The notes beneath the pieces were generated by a model, which ran no database searches, had not been told where the DNA came from, and saw only the letters and a list, made by a program, of their open reading frames with translations. A stretch of DNA of 64,000 nucleotides from Alligator mississippiensis. Taxonomy: Eukaryota > Chordata > Crocodylia > Alligatoridae. The stretch covers positions 42,345,319 through 42,409,318 of the forward strand of contig NC_081831.1 of NCBI RefSeq assembly GCF_030867095.1, written 5' to 3'. Positions 13,150 to 47,593 of this stretch are shown piece after piece. Made by a program: the position numbers and the translations under genes. Numbering within the stretch: the first letter of the stretch is position 1; every line of letters starts with the position of its first letter.

Positions 13150-13320
13150 TAACTGGAAGCTTAATCTACAAGTAGTAGAACTTTTGCCTGCAATCACAAA
13201 GCCCTGATTGTAAGGGTAGCCCCTTTATAGTTTCTTGTGGGGTGTTTGTGGCAGGCTGCTTCTAGTATGTGCTTGCCTTTTAACTGGAAGCTTAATCTAC
13301 AAGTAGCAGAGCTTTTGCCT
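13150..13320. repeat. 40-bp direct duplication
   Basis: The sequence taactggaagcttaatctac, then aagtag(t/c)aga(a/g)cttttgcct, occurs at 13150-13189 and again at 13281-13320 with two mismatches, separated by 91 bp of unrelated sequence. Confidence 0.85.
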
Positions 13321-13469
13321 CTCAGCAGAGGCAGTCAACATTGCAAAAGAACAGTAGTGGGACATGTGAGGAAATTAAAAACAATGTAGATTTCACTGTA
13401 AATAACCAGTCCTGGCCCTTCCCTCAGGAAAAGAAAGGGGTTGGTGGTTTACTCATCAGAACTCCTGAT

Positions 13470-13600
13470 TTCTATTTCTAGCCCCTGCCTCATCTCTCTA
13501 TGTGATTTTGGACAAAAGGCATTTTACTACTATGTGCTTTTGTTTCCCCATCTGTAAAACAGGAGGAGATACCACAACTGCAGAGGGATGTTGTAGGGCC
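13470..13600 (+). mobile_element. MIR-like SINE fragment
   Basis: The string 'tgcttttgtttccccatctg' followed by 'taaaacaggaggagatacca' is the diagnostic core-SINE region of MIR. Confidence 0.6.
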
Positions 13601-14189
13601 CTGCCCTTTAATTAATTCGTGCAGAGTGCTGCAGCAATTACTTTACAGCAGGGACTTACTTATTCATCAGCGTTTTATGCTGTAGTGATTAGTACCTGTA
13701 CTGGGAAGTTTAGGCAAAACCAGTATGTTAGGGGGCTTCTTCAGAGAAACACAAGGAGCAACGCAGTTGTGAGGAACCAAAAGATAGATAAATTAAGAAA
13801 TCAGAAGTAGGCTCTGGAGCTCAGCACAGACATAGAGCAAAGCAGACAGAAAGCACCCCCTCTCCCTCCAGTATTTCTTTTTCTGCAACATTAATTTTAC
13901 ACCCGATTAGGTTTCTCCAAATATTTGCTTACTAGGAAGACTCTTGCTATTAGCCAGCCCAGGAAATCCCTCATGGGGAGTGAGAAATGAGAGCAAATGG
14001 CTGCGTGCTCCAGGGTGCCGGAGTGTCTGACAATGCAAGTTCTGAGAAGACAACAGCCTTGGTTCTCCACTACCTGTGCCTTGAGCAAGGCAAGTGCAGA
14101 GAGGGTATGAAATGCTTCTGTTCTAATAAACCTACATCATACAGTGACCCCACACCAGGTGCAAAACAATAGGGAATCAAATATTGGGG

Positions 14190-14290
14190 AAGCCTGACTC
14201 TGCTGCTGACTCACTGTGACCGTGACATGGCATGCCCCACCCTGTGCCTCAGTTTCACCCACTTTTGCAACAAAGTTCCATAGCAGGAGG
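14190..14290 (+). mobile_element. MIR-like SINE fragment
   Basis: 'ctctgctgctgactcactgt' followed by 'ctgtgcctcagtttcaccca' matches the MIR core with divergence. Confidence 0.45.
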
Positions 14291-15244
14291 GTTTGGGACC
14301 TGGAGTAAGACCCAGCTCACATATGCTCATAAAGTCTCTGTCAATAGGCACTGAAGTTAGGCAAGATTTGTTGCCATAGCACAGACTATGAGCCAGGTTC
14401 TAAGGCAGGGCAAGCAGGGTATTCAGACTTGTACTTCACAGAGCACAATGGCAGTCGTGAAGGAAATTTACAGAGCAAATAAGAACAATGAGAGTACCTC
14501 TCTGCTGTCCCACGGGCTCCAGGACTGGTCTTCAACTGCTGAGAGGTCTGCGTGTGGTCTCTGCCATACTCTGCTGTAAATCAGGTCAGAGGGGTTACAC
14601 TGATGTAAAACCAATATGAGTCTGAGCAGTATCTTGCCCTGGTGCTGTAACAAGATCATCGTATCCATGGCAGCATGACATTCAGCTGGTGACTTTCTGA
14701 CACAGAACAATTCTCTCGCTTTCTGTTTTAAAATAGAGTCAGGATTTACAAATGAGGCCAAGGCAATGGTAGACAGACGCTGACAGTCCAGAGCAGCTCA
14801 AGGATTGACACCCATCACTTCTGCAGCCAGTCTGGAAAGATCTGTGAAGGGAAACAGAATTGGTGCCTGTGCCTTTTTTCCTCCTTCATAATGGAAAAAA
14901 GGTTAGGGCTTTTTGTTTTGCTTGCTCCCCAACCCCCACTTCACCCCCACTTTGAAAGAGCAGTAGCATCAAGTCAGTTTTCCCTGGTTTTGGAGGAGGA
15001 GAACTAAAAAATGAGATGGGGACCCTTTTTTAGCCTTCAGCTGGAAAGCAAAGTCACTGAATATTTTGCTGCATCCTTTTCTCCCAAGTACCTATCAAGC
15101 ATTTGAGTTAAATATTTATTACCCAAAACAAATGCCAGAGTTCAAAATATTTTGATTAGGCAATCCCCAACTTCTCAAAGGACCAGGCTTCAGTCTGTTA
15201 GTTTTGGTGATGTAGTACTAGGCTTCCCAGAAAGCAGAAAGATG

Positions 15245-15420
15245 GGAGCAGCCCAGTGGTTAGGCCACTAAACTGGGTAGGCTTCTATTTAATATCTTAC
15301 CTTGACACAGAATTCTTGGGCAATTGATTCACTTAGTCTCCTTGTGCCTTGGAACCTCCCTGTAAAATGGGGACAATGTTAATTTTCTACCTCTCAGGGG
15401 TGTTGTGGGGACATGTGCTC
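15245..15420 (+). mobile_element. MIR-like SINE, long fragment
   Basis: The order is 'cagtggttaggccacta' (tRNA-like end), 'gggcaattgattcacttag', 'ccctgtaaaatggggacaat' and 'cctctcaggggtgttgtgg'. This is the MIR head-to-tail order and one of the better-preserved copies in the window. Confidence 0.72.
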
Positions 15421-17366
15421 TTGATGAGCAGGGATGCTGTGGGTGCCTATGCAAGTACTTTACACAGACAGCTCAAGCTCTGATACTTCTCATTTAGAGA
15501 AAATCATCACTACCACTGCAAGGAAATGCCCTTCTATTGGTCAGTATGATTCACTGATTTTTAAAAGTTATTTGCCAGAAGTGTGACGTGGCAGGAGGCT
15601 GGTGCTCTGGCATCACAACATTTTAGGGGGTTGCGCTCTTGTGGGTGCCAGGGAGAGAGTTCCTGCTACCCACCTGATGTGTAGATTTGGGGCACTGGGC
15701 ATTTCAGAGCCAGGAACTTTTGGCCCTGTCTAGGGCTCCTTGGATCCTGAGTGAAAGAAGCCAAGCTGTAGCATCTGTCTCTTTCCCTCTGTCAGTGAGG
15801 GCCCATCCAGAACCCACTGAAATCAATAGAAATCCTCTCTGGTACTGACCCTGTGAAAGGATCTGGGAGACAATCAAAACACTGGTCAAGGAAACTGTCA
15901 TATTCCTGTTGCTCTACCATTTAATTAAAATAAGCATGCTTGTTTAAAACCTGTTTCTTGCAGTGTCTGTCTCTGCCACTGACTAATAGTATAGCCATTA
16001 TTTTGTCTGTGGTTGAAGGCTTGTGTGTTTGTTTGACCCTCTCTAGGCCCCACCTGAATGCAACCTAGTGCTATGTGACTTATGGTACAGGCCTCAGTAA
16101 ACTTTCTATGAATTCTATGAATTCTGAGCCTTTGGAAAGAGCGGCCTTTTACATTGTTCTCCAGTTGTTCACTCCCTGGGCCCACATCCATCACTCTGGG
16201 AATGTTCTACTCAAACCCATTTTGTATTCTCTATAACTGCTGGCCCAGAACTCCTGCCTAGAGTCCTCTCCTTTCTGCTTCAAAACACCTGCCCTTCAAG
16301 ATCTGCTTGTGCTTATACATTCCACCCTGGAAGTGGCTGCACTTCAGTGGTGGGCACAGCTGACCTATATGAGAACTGAGTCTGTCCATGCCTGGCAATG
16401 CAACCCCATTTACTTTTGAGATGAGACCCAGTTTGTAAAAGTAGTTTGAAACAAGACCAGAATCTTTGGGAGTCAGCTACAGGCAATTATAATAAGAAAC
16501 TGTAACCACAATGTTCATATCTAGATCCAAACTTCCCGACAGAGTGTATGGGATGAGCAGGTCTGGGATCTGTGATTCTATTTATGGCCCCTCTGGCTGT
16601 GACAAATGTTTAGGGCTTGACCAGTTTGTTAGACACCTGTAACAAACTTGGGGGGGGGGGGGGAGGATGCCCTAGGACTTCATAATTGTCATGATGGTGT
16701 ATGCTGCAGCCACAAAGAACCCCACAGCAGAAGCAAATACTGAACACAGCTTTTCCAACAACACTGGCATCACTCAAGTGAAAGGGAAATGTCCATAAGC
16801 TGTTAGCAACTGGGGTCTATGACAGACAGCCAAGCAGTTCCCATTCCAACCTATGGAGGACAATAGTGAAACATATGTGCTGTTTCCCCTGAAGGTGTCA
16901 TGGAACTGCTCTGACTAGTAGGTATCAAAGGCAACATAGACAGCAGTACACAAATGTCTTTGTGGTGGGCTATATGACTGCGGGGGATGATCCTCAATCA
17001 TTGACACAGTCAAGTCTGAGGTGGTACCAACTCCCAAGTGGCAAATGGCCAAAACTGAGAATTCAAGTCAGAAGAAAATAGAAACTGCACTGAGTTGTTT
17101 TCAAACCCCACAGGTGCAGGCTCACTGTCTCCAGAGAAAGAGTCTGCACTGTGTTTGGATGCATTATGAAAACATTGCTAGCACTCTCTTGGCCTGAAAA
17201 GAGCAAAAAACAGACATGGCTATATCCCAGCATGATTCTTAGGCAAACAACCCCTGGCTGAGAAGGAACGCCTTCCCCTTGGCTGAGATGGAAAGCAGGT
17301 GGGATAGAAAGCACGATGGAAATCAAAGTTAAACCACTGCTGATTCCCTTTGTTCTTTTTCTTGGC

Positions 17367-17411
17367 GGGGGGGGGGGGGGGGGAGGAGGATACACACACA
17401 CACACACACAC
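17367..17411. repeat. compound simple repeat: 17-base G run and (CA)10
   Basis: A run of 17 G (17367-17383) is followed after 'aggagga' by ten CA units. Length polymorphism is likely. A second G run of about 14 lies near 16651-16663. Confidence 0.95.
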
Positions 17412-18854
17412 CATCTAGCATAAGCTTTCCATTGCACACCTTAAACTACATTAAAAAGCCACTCACCCATTACAATAAATGCACCTGCTCCCTCATGCCC
17501 CTGCACACCCACTCCCTGCCCTTCCCTAACCCAATCGCAGTTCCTTAGTCCCAGTCCCGATCTGGGGTTTACATTCTCACAGCAAAGCTGCTCGATTGGA
17601 AAGGCTCCAGCAAGAAAAGTGAAGACAACTAGTTCCTGACTACATTAAAGCTGTACTCATTTAGTCCTGGTGGGGAAGGAGGAAGGGACAGTGGTGCCGG
17701 ATTAACATCTGCAACGACTGATCATTCAGTCTCAGGTCTGGAAGGCCTGTGGGCTGTGTCCCCAGAACGGGAACAGCAGCTAATCTAATGATTGTTAAGG
17801 ACCAAGTCTTGCAAAGTGCTAACTCCCTCCTGCATGATGTTCAACACCTCCAGTTTTTACGAATTCAGCCCTCCACACTCGCACGGGATGCTGGAGCTAT
17901 CCCCCGCCTCTGGTGTTCTGACTTGCCCAAGGAGCTGTCCAAGTGCTGAAACCCAAGGGCTGGCCACTCTTCACCGCCTCAGGAGCACAGGATCCTTCTC
18001 CCTGACTGCACATCCAGGAAGAAGCCCAGGGAAAGCCCACAAAAGCGCCTGGCCAGGTAAACGTGCTGGAAAATCACAGAGACTCTCTCCTCCCCAGGAT
18101 TCCTCTCTCCGGTCATTGATTGCATAAGAACATGCCTTTTGTGTTAGCTACAAATGAGGGGTTGGTGGGGAAGGTTTCCCTCAGTTCCCTGGGTCACAAA
18201 GCAGCAGGGGTGTTTCTTTGGAATTATTTGCAGACACGTTTAAATTGCAAAGAGGGGCACTTGAGATCAGCAAGTTGTCCCCCACCTACCCTCCCTACAG
18301 CAAGAAAGGTGCTTTTTACAGCACTGCCAGGTCCCACTGGGTCCCTCTGTCCCAGGAACTATTGATCTCCTTGCTTGGAGCTTGAGGTGTGCAGACAGGT
18401 GTCTTTTACCCTCTATAATCATTTCAAGCTGTGAATCAGAAACCACTGGAAAACAGATGCTGTGCGGAGCAGCTAGTTTATATGGTCCAGGAAAATCCTC
18501 TGGCCTGAACGCCATGTGCATTCCTGCCCCAAACCACTCTGGTGCTCACTGGAGACAGGGAGGCAGGGAGGTGCTTGTAAGCTTTCAACTTGTGGAATCT
18601 AAAGGACCTAGTAGAATTTCAATAGATGAGAATTTTTCCTTCTGATTTGCCTGCTCCTGTGTTTGACATTTTCATTATGGTGGAGATATTTTCAGAGCTG
18701 TTTTGCCCTTTACACCATAGGCAGACTGAGATTTTCCAGGTACATGCTCACAATGTTCCAATGAGAAGTACAGGAATGCATGACTTTTGTGGTGAAGATA
18801 TTGGACTGAGGGAGGAGATGGTCAAGAGAACTTCCTTCAATTCCTGTTTGTCTC

Positions 18855-18925
18855 CAGCATTCTGTATGGCCACAAGCAAGTCACTTTAATCCCCATGCCT
18901 CAGTTTGCCATCTGGAAGATGTAGA
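18855..18925 (+). mobile_element. MIR-like SINE fragment
   Basis: 'acaagcaagtcactttaatc' followed by 'atgcctcagtttgccatctg' matches the MIR core. Confidence 0.55.
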
Positions 18926-19461
18926 AGGTTGCACATTTTCCTCTATTCTCCCTGCTCTCTGACATGTCTATTTAGAGCCTGGACTTTCTGGGTCAGGAAC
19001 TTCCCCTTGCTCTGTGTTTGTCCAATGCTAAGCACAGGGAGGCTCCAAATCCCCACTTGGAACTTGTAGCAGTACAGCCATGTAAACAATAGCAGTTACA
19101 AGAGACTCACCCGTATAAAGAGTGTGGGTCAACCAGGATAAGAAGCTAAGCATCCTGCCTCTCAGTCAAGTGCTCCTTCCCAAAGACCCATGCTATACAC
19201 TGTGGGTAGCAGATCACTGGTGAGTCACAAAGAGATGGCACATGATCCACAAAGCACACTGGCCCCAAGGCACCTTGGTAGTGCTTTCGGTTGAGAGTTT
19301 GGTGACAAGTGTGCAGGGGGGGGTCTGTGGAGAATTTTGAGAGTTGACACTGATCCATTGGCCTAAAATGTTTGAGAGCCACCAAGCTATGTGTTCACCA
19401 TTAAAAAAACCCTCACAGGGGGCTGCACACTAAGCTCTCTTCCTCACTTTCATCATCATTC

Positions 19462-19660
19462 CATAGCCCATGGAATGGGGTGGGCCATGATCATTAAATG
19501 ATCATTAATGGGGTATTAATTTAGCTAGCTATGCAGTTAAAAAAATAGTTATACAGTTTTAACTGGAATGACAATTGAGCATTTGTAGGTTATATAAATT
19601 AACACACTAAAAGTTGGCCAGGCCATGGCCTGGGTGGCCCACCCCTTTCCACGGCCTATG
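19462..19660. mobile_element. MITE-like element with 26-bp terminal inverted repeats
   Basis: Left arm 19462-19487 (catagcccatggaatggggt, then gggcca) pairs with the reverse complement of 19635-19660 (cataggccgtggaaaggggt, then gggcca) with only a few mismatches. The 147-bp interior is AT-rich and includes the palindrome atgatcattaaatgatcat. No coding sequence. A clean target duplication is not apparent, so the superfamily is undetermined. Confidence 0.6.
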
Positions 19661-20530
19661 TATCATCTCTTTTCCTCATTAAAATAGACTTTGTGCAGAG
19701 TTTTCAAAATCCCTGGTTTGGCTTTTTTCATCTTTTTTAAGGAGAAGTCAATATGGACACAGCAAAGTGCTTCTGAAATCATTGATTATCTCTACTCCTG
19801 GGAAACTGCCATTCTCCAGGGAAGGTGCTCAGCAAGCGCTACAGGTGTGTCCTGAGGCCCAGTCAGGGCAAGGGAAATACTTCCTTCCATCAACTTCAAA
19901 GACTTTGCCCCAGGCCCTGTGTGATCTTGGCATTCACTTCTCTAGGACCAGAGCAGATTTGCACAATTACTTTTTAATCTGAAGGTCTGTTGTATTCCCC
20001 ACCAAACTGCTATTAGATAGCAAACAACAGGAACTAGATAGATATGGCAGGTGAACTACAGAGTGGAGCAAAAATATCTATCAGTTGTTTCTTCTGCAAA
20101 TCTACCTTTCAGATCAGTCAAATGATCTAGGAACAGGCTCAGTCTACTCGCTCATATTCTTTGCAGCCTAGTGCAGAGGTGGGGGTAGTGGGGGGCAAAT
20201 AAGTGTGGGTCTCTGTCACGGATCCACTGGATCACTTCAGGCAAGTCACTTCATCTCACCTGCCTGTTGCTCCTTCCACTTGCAGGCTGCTCTGTGCATC
20301 CCAAGCTGCATAGGGCAGCGAGGGCCTCTCAGCATGTGGAGACAGAGGGGCAGGGATTCAAAGGATGACATCCCCACTCAGACCCGGGGTTTCCAAGGAA
20401 CCTGCCCCCAAGTTGCTGGCCGGGCACTTGGCTGCCATGAAGAAGGCCTTGGCTCTGCAGGCGAGCCCGGGGCTGAGCCCGCGCACAAAACGCACAGCCT
20501 GCGGGACTCCGCTCGGGCTGGCGGCTCAGG

Positions 20531-20640
20531 ATGAAGCAGGCCGAGCTGTTTTATTGCCGATGCTTGCAGCTCCTCCAGCGGATCGAGGAATACCTGGGAC
20601 TGCAGGAGGAGCGCGGCCGCCTCCCGGCGACCTCCTCGGC
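20531..20640 (+). other. possible short coding or upstream ORF start in the CpG island (unrecognised)
   Basis: An ATG at 20531 (A at -3) opens a frame whose first about 27 residues (MKQAELFYCRCLQLLQRIEE, then YLGLQEE) look like an amphipathic helix rather than the Pro/Arg/Gly-rich translation seen elsewhere in the island. The quality collapses after about residue 30, and no convincing splice donor follows. It could be an upstream ORF in the GLRA4 leader, an alternative first exon, or chance. I do not recognise the sequence. Confidence 0.2.
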
Positions 20641-21163
20641 CCGGCCCGGCCCGGCTCCGCGAGCAAAGCAAATGGGAGCGGGACGAGCCCCCTGGAGCCC
20701 CACAAGGCGTGCGGGACACCCCCCGCCCCTCACCGCCCTCCAGCCTGCCGCTCTCTCCCAGCGCTCCGCGGGCGCGGACACAACCTGGCGCCTCTCAGCG
20801 GTCCCGGCGGGCGGAGCTCGGAGGCTGCGAGGGGGAAACTCAAGTGCGGCGCAGCGAGGTCCCCCCCGGCCCGAGGGCCACGCGCTGCCCAGCCCCGAGG
20901 TGCGGCGCTGGAGGACAGGGGCTGCGGAGCGGCGCGGGGAGGCTGCCCCGCCCCTCCAAGCCCCGCGCGGCGGCTGGAGCCCGGCAGCCGCTTGAAGCCC
21001 CGCAGCCGGCCGGGCCGGGGAGCGCGGCGCGCAGGACATGCGGGCGCGGCCCGGGCGGGGCGGGGCGGGGCGGGGCGCGGCGGCGGCGGCTCCTCGGGGC
21101 GGGCTCGGGCTCGGGCTCGGGCTCGGGCAGGGGCTGGGGTTGGGGCTCGGCGGCGGTCGCGGG

Positions 21164-43184
<22,021 letters not shown>

Positions 43185-44045
43185 TGATGGAGGAGGAAAG
43201 ACACTAGACATGGAAGCTGCTCCCTCTTTTTTGTCTTGCGCTCACATTGCTGTGTGGGCTGACCCCTTTCCCCCAGCGCCTGTCAGGACTCAAATAGCTT
43301 TGCCTGCACCTTGGTTTTCTCTGACCCAGAACTCCCAGGACCAGCTGAGAAACTTGGTCTGCCCTTCCAGCCTGGACATACCACATCTACCACCACCCCA
43401 GCATGGTGTTAGGAGTCACTGCACTGCTAGAAGCAATGGCCTGTATAATCTAGACATGCTGTATCCCCACCAGCCAGCATGGAATTGTGTGGGCTCTACG
43501 CTGCAGTCATTCATAACCGGGACATGCTTCATCCTTCTCTGCAGTGCAGTGTCATGGGGGCCATGCTACTGCCTTCCATCGCCGAGACATGTTCAATCAA
43601 CCAACACTTATTCAGCATGGTGCAATAATGGGGGATGCTTCACTGCAGGCAGCACTGTCATTCTTACATCCAACATCTTCCATCTATCCAGTGCCTCGGC
43701 ATGGCATGGGAGCTGCTTTGCTTCTGTGCTGCACAACCTGAAAGTGTGCCATCTCATGATACCACCCAAGTGAAGAGACAGAGCCACTGTCCTCCGTAAC
43801 CCAAACGTGTCCCAGCCTCTAAAGCTCCACCTGGGTGAAGGGGAGATACTGTGATGCCAGACGTGCCATACCATGCACATGGCACTTCTGCCAGGGGCCT
43901 AGCATGGTGCAAGTGGGCCCTGTGTTGCTGGAAGCATTGTGCCCTATATGCCTTCCACCTTCTCCACCTGGCAGCAACCTAGCATGGCAGTTGGGGGTAC
44001 TGTATTGCTACGAGTATTAAAGAGATCTTGAGCACTTCTTACCCA
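43185..44045 (+). other. GLRA4: probable GLRA4 3' UTR
   Basis: This stretch follows the stop codon. ATTAAA at 44016-44021 is the nearest plausible polyadenylation signal. A canonical AATAAA at 45173-45178 would give a longer 3' UTR. The sequence contains diverged repeats of a unit around 'agcatgg' (near 43402, 43478, 43614, 43900 and 43980), often followed by a 'ctgctagaagca'-like phrase. The true end cannot be fixed from sequence alone. Confidence 0.5.
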
Positions 44046-47000
44046 ACTGGCAAATACCATCATCCATTTGCGCTTGTAAATCAGAGCAAACAGCAGTGTA
44101 GCAATGAACACAAAGGGGTCAGACAACCTTTCCTCAAGTATTTTTTACCCAGAACTGTCTATCATTTAAAGAACTTTCTCCTATTAATATAATAATCTCT
44201 TCTAAAGTCCTTGGCAATCTTGTCTCCTTGCTGTTTCCCTTGGTTCTGCATGGCCATGGGACAGAGGCATTCACTGGGTTGAACCCCTTGATAGCATTTC
44301 CAGCTTGAGGGCAAAACACATGGCCTTCCCCAGAAGGGTTGAGGAGATGAAGTCAGAAGGTAGAATGGCTGCTAGGCTGAGAACACTGAATCTCAGCCTG
44401 CTCTGGAGAAGGTTCATTGTAAAGAAGAAGGCATCACTGGCCTTTCCCAGGGGCCATTTTTTTATTCTTTCCTTATTCCATGAGGTCTCCTCATTCTCTA
44501 GCCAATTCATTCCTCTCCTTCCCCAGACACTCTCTCCCAATGATAAAGCAAGCATCAAGGCTTGTACCTTATATTGAGCCCATACATTGACCAGGTGCAA
44601 AGTGGAGAAGGTTAAAAGAGTAGGAATAGATAATGGCCCAGTCCTGTAACTGGGGAACACTCACTGGCTGCAGTGAGAATTAGTGGTGCTCACTGCCATA
44701 AGGGATGTGCGATAAGTGTCTGCTACTAGCTCTGAAGGGGTAATGGGGCTTCTTGTCAAATTCCAGAGGGAAATGGGTCTCTGGACAGTGGCACCTATGG
44801 TCTCTTTTGAGGAGCTGCCATGAATCGTGGTGAGTTTAGGACAGATCCTTCTGGGGTTGGAATAGGTGAAGGCATTTTTCCACCCTAAAGGGAGCAGGAA
44901 GGATAGGAGAAGGAAGGATTGGCATTGCCCATCACCTCTCATTCCCCATCTGCTTTTCCCTCTTCAACCCCACTCAAATACCTGGATGATTTTTCATAGA
45001 GCCAAATTCAGCCCTGGGATTTCCCTACTCCACTCTAAGAAGTAACATTAGGGGTGAATTTGAGCTGCTTTACCAAGTAAATTGGGTTTTAAACCTTAAC
45101 CTTTAGGATTCTAATCACTTGGTGGAGAACAGGCCCAAAGTAGCTTGGAAAAATCCACTCCTCGCCCTGAGAAATAAAAGCAACAGGTAACATTCAGTAT
45201 AGCTGGGTCCTATAAAAAGTGAAAAGCTGTGTTTCTGCTCTCACTCTCCCTCTGGTGTTTTGGGTTGTCTTGCTCCCTCTAGCCCAGACAGAGCACAGCA
45301 CCTGCAGAGTGCAGGAGAGGGAACAGGGAATTGCCCAATGGATAAAGGAAAACTGGCAGATGAAGAAATGGTCCCAGAAGCCTGTTACAAAAAAGTGAAA
45401 GTCACAGCTCAGCAAGGGGCTGATGTCCCTTTAAATCTTGGCATGCCAGGGACAGACCACCTGGCCCTGCAAAGGGGGCAGGGCCTTGGCACACTGCACA
45501 GTGCCTTTCTTGTTGTTGATCTGGTCCAGATGGGCAAGCAGCACAAACCCGCCCTGTTGAGGGACTTCAAGAACAATGCCCCAGGGACAGTAACAGAGCC
45601 GAACAAGGGAGTCTGTCTGACTGGAGCAAGGCTGGTGCCAGCACACTACCCTGGCCACCACTGATACAGAATCAGAACGACCCACCAGGAACACAGGAGG
45701 GCAGCATTGCTGGTCAGGAAGACAAGGGGCATAAAGCAGGTCTCTTTGCTATAGTCAGAAGCTCCAGCTCCCTACTGAAGTCTGATGCTGACCATTAGGT
45801 ACTCAAGCTTTCATGGTGATGAGCAGCATCATAAAAACCACAGTAAAGAGAGAGAGAGAGACACAGAGAGAGAGTTCTCTCATATCTTACCCACTAAGTT
45901 TAGTTGCCTAAATAATAACAAAATAAAGACCTTAGGGTTTAACCTGGGGAATCTGCTCAGCACTTCACAGGATTGGGCTGAAAACAGAGTACAGTACTTT
46001 GTTTTAACATCCCATACAAATACCTGGTAGTGAATTCAACCTCATACCCATCCTTTGGCTTCAGTTGGTAGACAAAAATTACTGTCCCCATGTTATAGAC
46101 AGAGAAACCAAGGCAGAAATTATTTGTTCAAGGGAGTTGTGGCTGGATCTAAGGTTCCTTGATGACGGACCAATCTGTGTCAGAACTTCATTTGGCTACA
46201 AGATGAGTCAAACTCTGTCCTGTCCTTTTCCACATGCCACTTAGGTTTACTGTATATTTTCTCCTCCCATCTTGTCTTGCTGTCCATCCTGAATCCTAGT
46301 AGATACGCTTGGCTTGACCACATTCTCACATTTCTTTCTTGCCCAACGGAAAAGGGCAAAACTGGAAGAGAAAGAAATGGGGTGTTTGCTGTCCTGAAAA
46401 CCTGTTACAAAACAGGCTTTGAGGTCATAGGAGGTGATAAACCAGCTGGTGTGGCATCACTTTCTCTGTACTACAAAACTGCTAACTTTTTTTCATGGTA
46501 CCGATGACGTTAGAGGCACCAGTGGTAAATAAATGGTATGGCCGCTATAGATACTTCAAGTTTTAAAATGACGGATTTTTAAACAGCCTTGATCTTCCTA
46601 TACAAATAAAATATTTCTGGGTTTTTGTTAATATTTATAGTGTTATTTTTAGTGAACAGGCTTTATTTTAACATCTACTCAACCTTGCCCATGTACCTGC
46701 TCCTCTTTTCAAAATGAGACAATGACAGAAAAAAAGTCTTCTTCAGCATCTCTGGTCCCCAGTGCAGATCTGAGAGCCACAAAAGCATCTCCTAGAACAT
46801 ATCCTTTCTATCCTACCAAAGGACTCCAGGACCTGCCATAGAGAAACCAACCTTTCTTGTGGTCAGAGAATTTGCTGTCCTTCTTTCAAACCTTGATGCC
46901 CTCATTCACTCTTCCATCCAAACTCCAGCAGTGCCGTGATGGGAACTCTCTCCTTTGACATGGGAGAAAAGTCAACCAAAATGATCCTTCAGTTTTCCAC

Positions 47001-47593
47001 TGTCTGCTGCATAGCCTTGTCCCTTTACTGCTCACAGATAATGACATCCTCCCTTTAGCTCAGATAGTAGAGGAGTTGGCTTTTGGAAGCTCTTCATTCC
47101 GCTGGGACCGTGATGCCCCTGTTCAGCACAACAAGAACCTAGGGGCTCTAAGTGGTAACAAAACAGTTACAAGATGCATCATATTCTTAGTCTGAAGGTA
47201 TCAGACAGACTCTCCTCCAAGACCATTAGGAAACAGAGGGTTCACTAAGAGCTGTCCAGAATCAGACCCTCAGGAATGCAGCATGGTCTTGGATTTTAGG
47301 TAGGATCTCACTCTGATGAGGTTCCTCCTATACTGGCCAACACAGGCAAACATGCTATTCATAGCCTGGCAAGGAGGTCTGCTGTAATTGTCTAAACTAA
47401 ATGAACAGAGCTCAGCCATTTCTAAAAGGGAAACTTCTTTACGCAGGCTCTTCCTGTTCTGAAGACAGAATGCTGTCTGAGAAATGCATCACACATTACT
47501 GCCATTTTAGCATTGTGCAGTGTTGCATTACAGAGGCTGTTCTGAAGGGTTCATTTTCAGTAGCCTTTGTTTAGATGAAAGTGTAGCAAATCT
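44046..47593. other. 3' flank of GLRA4, no recognised gene
   Basis: This holds an AATAAA at 45173-45178, an (AG)n tract near 45848-45872 and a MIR-like piece near 46085-46130. An unbroken 134-codon frame on the + strand (45260-45664) has ordinary amino-acid composition but no recognisable domain; I do not call it a gene. The strand near 46600-46680 is AT-rich. Confidence 0.5.

Noticed and set aside
16100..16130. 'ttctatgaattctatgaattc' as a CR1 3' tail
   Set aside because: It resembles the CR1 terminal short repeat, but the expected upstream 'ggtcccttccagcc' is absent, so it is probably coincidental.
17063..17437. Minus-strand 124-codon frame with a polyproline tract
   Set aside because: The polyproline comes from the G run and the preceding Val/Cys alternation from the CA repeat. 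There is no other coding signal.
1..20400. Search for PLP1 or other neighbouring-gene exons expected by mammalian synteny
   Set aside because: No peptide resembling proteolipid protein or any other neighbour was seen on either strand; the neighbour probably lies outside the window.
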